DNA of 64,000 nt from Cololabis saira (Eukaryota > Chordata > Actinopteri > Beloniformes > Belonidae), in NCBI RefSeq assembly GCF_033807715.1, contig NC_084599.1:1222501-1286500 (forward strand). The letters run 5' to 3'. Of the stretch, positions 58,070-64,000 are shown in pieces. Each line of letters begins with the position of its first letter. The stretch's first letter is position 1. The notes below the pieces were generated by a model. The model was not told where the DNA came from. It worked only from the letters and a program-made list of their open reading frames with translations, and ran no database searches. A program made the position numbers and the translations under genes.

Positions 58070-58931
58070 TGGCCTCTCCGGCTCCCACCGCTTCACCTCT
58101 TCCTGCTCAGTGTGTGAAATGTTTAGTTATTCCTCTGCCTCCTTTAGTGAAGACGGTAAGTGCTTAAAGTGTAGCTTATTTGCAGGGCTGGAGGCGAGAC
58201 TCAGTCAGTTAGAGGTCCGGTTCGGCCAACTAGACCATAGTCCGATAGAACCCTCTGCGGACCGGCCCGTAGCAGCTGAGCGTAGCCGCTCCCCTGCGGC
58301 CCCCCTCAGCCGGCCAGGCAGGGCAGCTGGGTGACGGTTCGGAGGAAGGGGTAGTCTTAAAGGGCTCACGGAACACCACCACCCGCTTCATGTGTCTAAC
58401 CGTTTTTCCCCACTCAGCGACACATCTGTTGAGAAACCGACCCTGGTGATTGGAGACTCTATTGTGAGACATGTGAGGCCGACTCCAGAGACCTTAGTTA
58501 GGTGTATCCCGGGGGCCAGAGCGGGCGACATAGAAGCAAATTTGAAGCTACTGGCAAAGGGTAATCGTAAATATGGATATGGTAAAGTTATCATCAATGT
58601 CGGAGCTAATGACTCCTGTCTTCGCCAGTCGGAAGTAACCAGAATGAATATTGTCTCGGTGTGTAACTACGCCAAAACCATGTCGGACTCCGTAGGTTTT
58701 TCTGGCCCCCTCCCCAATCTGACCAGCGATGACATGTTTAGTCGCATGCTCTCGCTCCGCCGCTGGTTGTCTCAGTGGTGTTCAGAAAACGACGTGGACT
58801 TTATTGACAACTGGGAGACATTCTGGGGAAAGCCCGGTCTGATTAGAAGGGACGGCATTCATCCCACCCGGGATGGTGCAGCTCTTTTTTATGTCTAGAA
58901 ATCTGGCCAATGTTATTAGACACTCCCCCTG
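58070..58931 (+). pseudogene. L2 ORF1 (zinc-finger and SGNH esterase-like), frameshifted
   Basis: Starts ATGGCCTCTCCG at 58070. An early frameshift near 58115 moves to the frame 58110-58334, which has paired cysteines (KCLKC) and a short coiled-coil-like GLEARLSQLEVRFGQLD. A second break leads to 58392-58898, which has [16 protein letters not shown] and [11 protein letters not shown]. These are the Ser, Asn and Asp-His blocks of SGNH hydrolases found in ORF1 of L2/CR1 LINEs. A last break at a T-run (about 58885) ends the frame early; the original stop is probably TGA at 58929-58931. In the family ORF1 binds RNA and supports retrotransposition; the esterase role is uncertain. Confidence 0.8.
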
Positions 58932-58953
58932 ACAATGCAGGGTCCAGGCCAGG

Positions 58954-61900
58954 ATGCAGAGCTGTAGTTTAACACACTTCTCTGCTGCTTCTCGAGGACC
59001 AACGCCTGCCAACAAAACTGTAGGATTGCATTATGTAATTAGCGACTCTAAAACTGTAGGATTACATGATATTGGCGACTCTGGCCAGGTGCCTAGCAAA
59101 ATAGAAGTGGTTGCAGTTCCCCGCCCTCCAAAAGTTCACCAGGTGCAGCGTTATAGAGGCGTTAACCAAGATAACCTTGTAAAAATTAAAACCAATGTAC
59201 ATTTGGTACCAATTACAGACCGAAAAATTAGATGCGGACTACTAAATATACGATCATTAAGCTCTAAGTCTCTGTTAGTAAATGATATAATTACAGAGAG
59301 CAGGAGTGATATTTTCTGCTTAACAGAAACATGGTTACAGGAGGAAGAGTATGTTAGTTTGAATGAATCAACTCCGCCCGGCTACTTTAATCATCACATT
59401 CCTAGAAGCACGGGCCGAGGCGGAGGAGTCGCAGCAATTTATAACTCCGGTCTCCAAACAAAAATTGAACCTAAGTGCAACTATAATACATTTGAAAGCC
59501 TCATGCTTGGTCTGAAATTTCCGAGCTGGAAATCAGAGAAGCCAGTTGTGTTAGTGGTAGTGTACCGGCCCCCTGCTGGTGCGTATCTAGAGTTTTTGTC
59601 TGAATTTTCAGATTTCCTTTCTGGATTATTGATCAGCACAGATAAATTCATCATAGTGGGTGATTTTAACATTCATATGGATGTTGAAAGCGATAATCTT
59701 AAATTAGCCTTCGATTCTCTTCTAGAATCAATGGGTATCTCACAAAAAGTGGATAAACCGACGCACTGTTTTAATCATACTCTCGATCTCGTTCTCACCT
59801 ACGGTGTTGAAACTGATGGTCTGTTGGTGTCACCTGTAAACTCCCTTTTATCCGACCATTACTTAATAACGTTTGAATTTAATTTTGTTGATGTTGAAGT
59901 GCAAAATAGGAGGTATTATTTTAGCAGATGTTTGTCTGATGAAGTTATTGTTAAATTTAGGGAGGCCATTGCTTATCTTACGACAGTGCGAAATAGTGAT
60001 GTAAGTCGAGGCCAGTGACCTGGGTTCTACCTCTGCAGATGTTGATTTCCTTGCTAGTAACACTGCTGATTTGTTGCATTCAGCTTTAGATGAAGTTGCT
60101 CCTTTGAAAAGGAGGGTTTCTAGCCACAGGAGCTTAACTCCCTGGTATAATTCAGATATCCGCATGTTGAAACAAAACGTGCGTAAAATGGAAAGGAAGT
60201 GGTACTCTTGTAGGTCTGTAGACTCTTATCGTAAATGGAAAGATATTCTAATAGTATATAAAAAAGCCATTCGAAAAGCCAGAACAGCTTATTATTCAAC
60301 GTTGATAGAGGATAACAAAAGTAACCCACGTTTTCTGTTCAGCACTGTAGCCAGGCTGACAAAGAGTCACAACTCTGTTGAGCCGTGCATTCCTGCAGCT
60401 CTCAGTAGTGAGGACTTTATGAGCTTCTTTAACAGTAAAATCACGAGAATTAGAGAAGAAATCAACCAGCCGGTTGTAGGTGTTTCTTCAGCTTTAGCGA
60501 CTTCCCTAGGCTCTGACTTGCCTCTAGACTGTTTTGATCCTATAGACCTCCCTGAGCTGGCCTCACTCGTCAATAGAGCTAAGTCAACCACATGTATGTT
60601 AGACCCCATCCCGACTCGACTATTCAAACATATTTTTTCTCTTATTGGTACGACAATACTGGACCAAATTAACTTATCCCTAAGTTTAGGATATGTACCA
60701 CAGGTTTTCAAAGTCGTAGTAATTAAACCTTTACTTAAAAAACCTTCTCTTGACCCAGACACCTTAGCTAATTATAGACCAATTTCCAACCTTCCATTTG
60801 TGTCTAAAATTCTGGAAAAGGCAGTTTCAAGCCAGTTATGTGACTATTTGTATAGAAATGATCTGTTTGAAGTCTTTCAGTCAGGGTTCAGAATGCATCA
60901 TAGCACAGAGACAGCACTTGTTCGAGTCACGAATGACCTCCTTATGGCCTCAGATAAGGGATTAGTGTCCATACTGGTTCTACTGGACCTCAGTGCTGCT
61001 TTTGACACTATAGATCATGGCATTTTACTGCACAGGTTAGAGCATGTTGTTGGGATTAAATGGACAGCTCTATGTTGGTTTAAATCATACCTATCTGACA
61101 GGTTCCAGTTTGTTCATGTACATGAGGTTTCTTCAGAACAGTCAAGGGTCTGTTATGGTGTTCCGCAGGGTTCAGTGCTAGGGCCAATCTTGTTCAGTTT
61201 ATACATGCAGCCGTTGGGAAGTATAATCCAGAATCACGGCATACACTTTCATTGTTATGCTGATGATACGCAGCTCTACTTGTCTATGAAGCCGGACTTC
61301 AGGCATGTCTTAGGGACATCAAGGACTGGATGTCCAGAAATTTCCTGCTTCTAAATTCAGATAAAACAGAGGTTATCATTCTTGGTCCAGAGCATCTTAG
61401 GAAGGGATTAGATGGTGTTGCGATGGCTTCCAGTGCAACTGTGAGAAACCTTGGTGTTATTTTCGATCAGGATTTGTCGTTTAAACCATATGTCAATCAG
61501 GTTTGTAAAATAGCCTTTTTCCATCTCCGTAATATTGCAAAGATTAGGAAAATCCTCTCGCAGAGTGATGCAGAAAAACTAGTTCATGCGTTTGTATCTT
61601 CTAGACTAGATTACTGTAATGTGTTGTTAGCAGGATGTCCAAGTAATTTGCTGAATAGGCTCCAGCTGATCCAAAATGCAGCAGCACGAGTACTGACAGG
61701 AATTAGCAGGAGAGACCACGTCTCTCCAGTGTTAGCGTCGCTCCATTGGTTACCCGTAAAATTCAGAATCCAATTTAAAATATTATTACTTGCGTATAAA
61801 GCCCAAAACGGCTTAGCTCCGCATTATTTGCAAGACTGATAGTGCCTTATGTTCCTGTCAGAGCTCTCCGTTCTCAGAGTGCAGGTTTACTCGTAGTTCC

Positions 61901-62054
61901 TGGAGTATCTAAATGTAGATTTGGAGGGCGGGCGTTCTGCTATCAGGCACCACTACTATGGAACCAACTTCCAATCTGGGTTAAGGAGGCTGACACCACC
62001 TCCACCTTTAAAACTAAACTTAAAACATTTCTGTTTAGTAAAGCCTATAGTTAG
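58954..62054 (+). pseudogene. L2 ORF2 (endonuclease and reverse transcriptase), two frameshifts
   Basis: Frame 1 (ATG 58954 to 60018) holds the APE endonuclease: [36 protein letters not shown] and LLSDHYLI. A frameshift near 60010 leads to 60071-61354 with the linker and [54 protein letters not shown] and the catalytic [14 protein letters not shown] 22-base deletion right after MKPD (about 61297), shown by comparison with 34300-34330, breaks the frame. The thumb continues in 61330-61839 (NSDKTEVIILGPEH, LDYCNVLLAGCPSNLLNRLQ) and the C terminus in 61842-62054 (CYQAPLLWNQLPIWV). Endonuclease and RT catalytic residues are retained, but no full protein can be made. Confidence 0.9.
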
Positions 62055-62582
62055 TGTTTAGTAAACCTCTAGCTGGTGTTGGTAAATCTCTAGGTAGTGT
62101 AAACTTTAGTGTGTCAGAGTCGCTCCTGTAGTTTCTTGTGCTGGTCCCCCCTTCTCCTCCCTTTTCTCTCTTTTGTCCATGTTGCAGCATCCTTTGCCGG
62201 ACACCGGAACCTGCAGGTGGTCGTGGGTGGCTTGTAGCTTGCATTACGGAGCACAAGTCTTTCCCCGACCCTGCACCCCAACCTGGGACTTGCTGATTGG
62301 GCCGGAGCTTCGGGAGCTGCGTGCTGGCCTGCGGTCCCCACCCCCGGTCATCCCGTTGCTGCTTCCACCTGCCTGCGGTCCCCACCCCTGGTCATCCCGT
62401 GGGTGCTTCCACCTGCCTGCTGTGCTGTTGCCGTCCCTGACCCACCAGTCTGGCCCTCGGCAGGAGGGTCCCCCCCTTATGAGCCTGGTCCTGCTCAAGG
62501 TTTCTTCCCTCCTAAAGGGGAGTTTTTCCTTGCCACTGTTTGGCTTAAGGTTTTTCTCCCACTAGGGGAGTTTTTACCTGCC
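62055..62582 (+). other. L2 3' UTR
   Basis: A C/T-rich 3' UTR with duplicated gtcatcccgt-gcttccacctgcctgc units (62345-62420), then the conserved ctggtcctgctcaaggtttc block shared by all L2 tails in this window. Confidence 0.8.
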
Positions 62583-63239
62583 TTCCTAAAAGCGAACACA
62601 AGGAGGGAAGATTGTCAGGAGTTATTTCTCCGTTCTTCTTCCAAACACGTCTGAATATGTGCAGAACGGGCAGCTTGAGGTGGACGTGTGCCGGGCCGCG
62701 CCGCTGGGAACACAGCAGGCCGTTTCACATTTGTTGTTGAGTCAGTACGTTTACATGGAAAGTTTAATTCCTCTTTAATTCAGATTTAAAATTAAATCCG
62801 ATTTAAAATGAGTAAAAATTACCATGTAAACACCTAATTCCAAATGAAAATGGCCATTTTGAATTAAACTTAATTCCGAAGTAATTGGCTGGTTTATTCC
62901 GATTTTAAATCCGAATAGAATAATTCCGCGACCATGTTTACACTAATATACATGTATACTACATTTTTACTTTAGTTTCCTTATTTTTGGTAAACGTGTT
63001 TCTCTTTGTTTAAAGTTAGATATTTGAAAGGGGACATATTCTGAATAAAAATGTGCTTGAGAGGACATAGTTCAGATCGTTAAGTCACTACTGGCACAAA
63101 CCCGGAAGCAATAAAACCGTGAGGTTTGTTAGAGGCTGCCAGGATCTGTTCATTCAGGGAGCCAAGAGGTTTGCTGGGTTCTGTGACATCACAGAACTAG
63201 AGTACAATATACCCGCACGGAGGTTAACTAGGGCACTTA
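62583..63239. other. MITE-like palindrome and unassigned sequence
   Basis: About 62746-62935 is AT-rich and foldback-like: gtttacatggaaagtttaat faces gaccatgtttacac, with aattccgat- and taaatccga-type phrases inverted between. It is probably a non-autonomous DNA element. The rest is unassigned. Confidence 0.4.
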
Positions 63240-64000
63240 TAGTTGCCACCCAACTACAACATCACCTGAACAGCAATAACCTGTCCAGTCTGGTTTTCAC
63301 TCCGCCCACAGTACTGAAACAGCCCCTGGTCAGGGTCACCAACGACCTTCTAATGGAAGCTGATGGTGGCTCCCCTTCCTCCTCATCCTCCTGGATCTCA
63401 CAGCCGCATTTGACACCGTCGACCACACCATCCTGCTACACCGCCTTCACTCCACCATCGGACTCCGCAATACCGCCCTGGACTGGTTCAGATCCTCCCT
63501 CACCGAAAGAACCGAGTACATCTCCTTGGGAGGTGTTAAATCCCGGACCCAGCCCGTCACCTGTGGTGTCCCTCAAGGATCTGTACTCGGCCCCACCCTC
63601 TTCACCCTGTATATGCTTCCCCTCGGCCGGGTCATCAGCAGGCAGGGTTTAGCTCTCCATTGCTATGCTGATGACACACAGCTCTACATAAAACTGAACC
63701 CATCTGCTGCAGAGTCAACTTCATCCACACTGCACCATCTGCCTGGAGGAGATCAAGGCGTGGATGAAACAGCACTTTCTACAACTAAACAGCTGCAAAA
63801 CAGAAGCCATGCTCATCGGCACCCCACACCAGGTCAAGTCATCCCCCATCACATGCATCACCTTTTCTGGCCAGGATATCCCACTGTCAACCGTCATCAC
63901 CAACCTGGGTGTTAGAATGGACCCCCACCTCAACTATGAGGCCCACATCAAACACCTCCGTCAAACATCCTTCTTCCACCTCAAAAACATAGCCAAACTC
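63240..64000 (+). pseudogene. L2-type LINE RT fragment running off the window
   Basis: Broken frames read [29 protein letters not shown], then (in another frame) a DLTAAFDTVDH-type block. After these come [20 protein letters not shown] and the catalytic [17 protein letters not shown] frameshift near 63370 and another near 63720 disable it; the thumb sequence continues to the window end (LKNIAKL at 63985-64000). It is a different L2 subfamily from the copy at 58-62.6 kb, judging by many silent and replacement differences. Confidence 0.8.

Larger units (their letters stand above)
57840..62582 (+). mobile_element. near-full-length L2-clade LINE
   Basis: The order is 5' UTR (about 57840-58069), ORF1 with esterase-like domain, ORF2 with endonuclease and reverse transcriptase, and a pyrimidine-rich 3' UTR. 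The 3' end is cut at ttttacctgcc, before the usual aattg tail seen in the copies at 23.1, 37.8 and 43.8 kb. The 5' limit is approximate. ORF1 with a GDS/GxND/DxxH esterase is known in L2/CR1 LINEs. Several frameshifts mean it is dead, but all domains are present. Confidence 0.85.

Overview
The window looks like intergenic or intronic DNA of a teleost fish. It has no recognisable host gene, rRNA or tRNA. It is almost entirely layered transposable elements of kinds typical of ray-finned fish genomes: an L2-type LINE with an esterase ORF1, RTE-like and other LINE fragments, hAT and Harbinger-like DNA transposons, Tc1-like palindromic MITEs, a Gypsy element and long solo LTRs. Between them lie many microsatellites and minisatellites. 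Frameshifts and stops are common, so nearly all coding entries are dead or partial element genes. The one clearly intact coding unit is the gag and pol of the Gypsy element.

Layout, left to right. 1-2.3 kb: a dead minus-strand LINE (endonuclease plus start of reverse transcriptase). 3.34-5.29 kb: a 1.95-kb solo LTR with a GTGT target duplication. 5.77-19.26 kb: a large DNA transposon with ~1.3-kb terminal inverted repeats and a 6-bp target duplication (CTGAGG). It carries two convergent, decayed genes, one for an integrase-like DDE transposase and one for a HECT-type ubiquitin ligase-like protein. Both begin with the same exon, which lies inside the inverted repeats. An intact 6.8-kb Gypsy retrotransposon sits in the left inverted repeat. 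20.7-22.7 kb: a copy of a high-copy teleost repeat made of tandem sub-blocks. 24.25-37.85 kb: a 5'-truncated L2 LINE split by three later insertions. These are a 7.5-kb Harbinger-like element containing a 5.7-kb imperfect palindrome, a 1.5-kb hAT element, and a 2.8-kb L1-like insertion with a very G-rich 3' UTR. 38.7-57.8 kb: sparser DNA with LINE 3' ends (L2, RTE and others), MITEs nested in MITEs, a second LTR-like block at 49.4-51.1 kb, and a TTAA-flanked MITE blown up by a GGAA microsatellite. 58.07-62.58 kb: the most complete L2 LINE of the window (ORF1 with an SGNH/esterase domain, ORF2 with endonuclease and RT). It serves as the uninterrupted reference for the split copy. 63.2-64.0 kb: another L2 RT fragment running off the end.

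The target duplications, together with undisturbed sister sequences in the same window, give an insertion order. The Gypsy element postdates the long-TIR transposon, which postdates the minisatellite it sits in. The Harbinger-like, hAT and L1-like elements postdate the L2 copy. The most novel item is the long-TIR integrase/HECT element.
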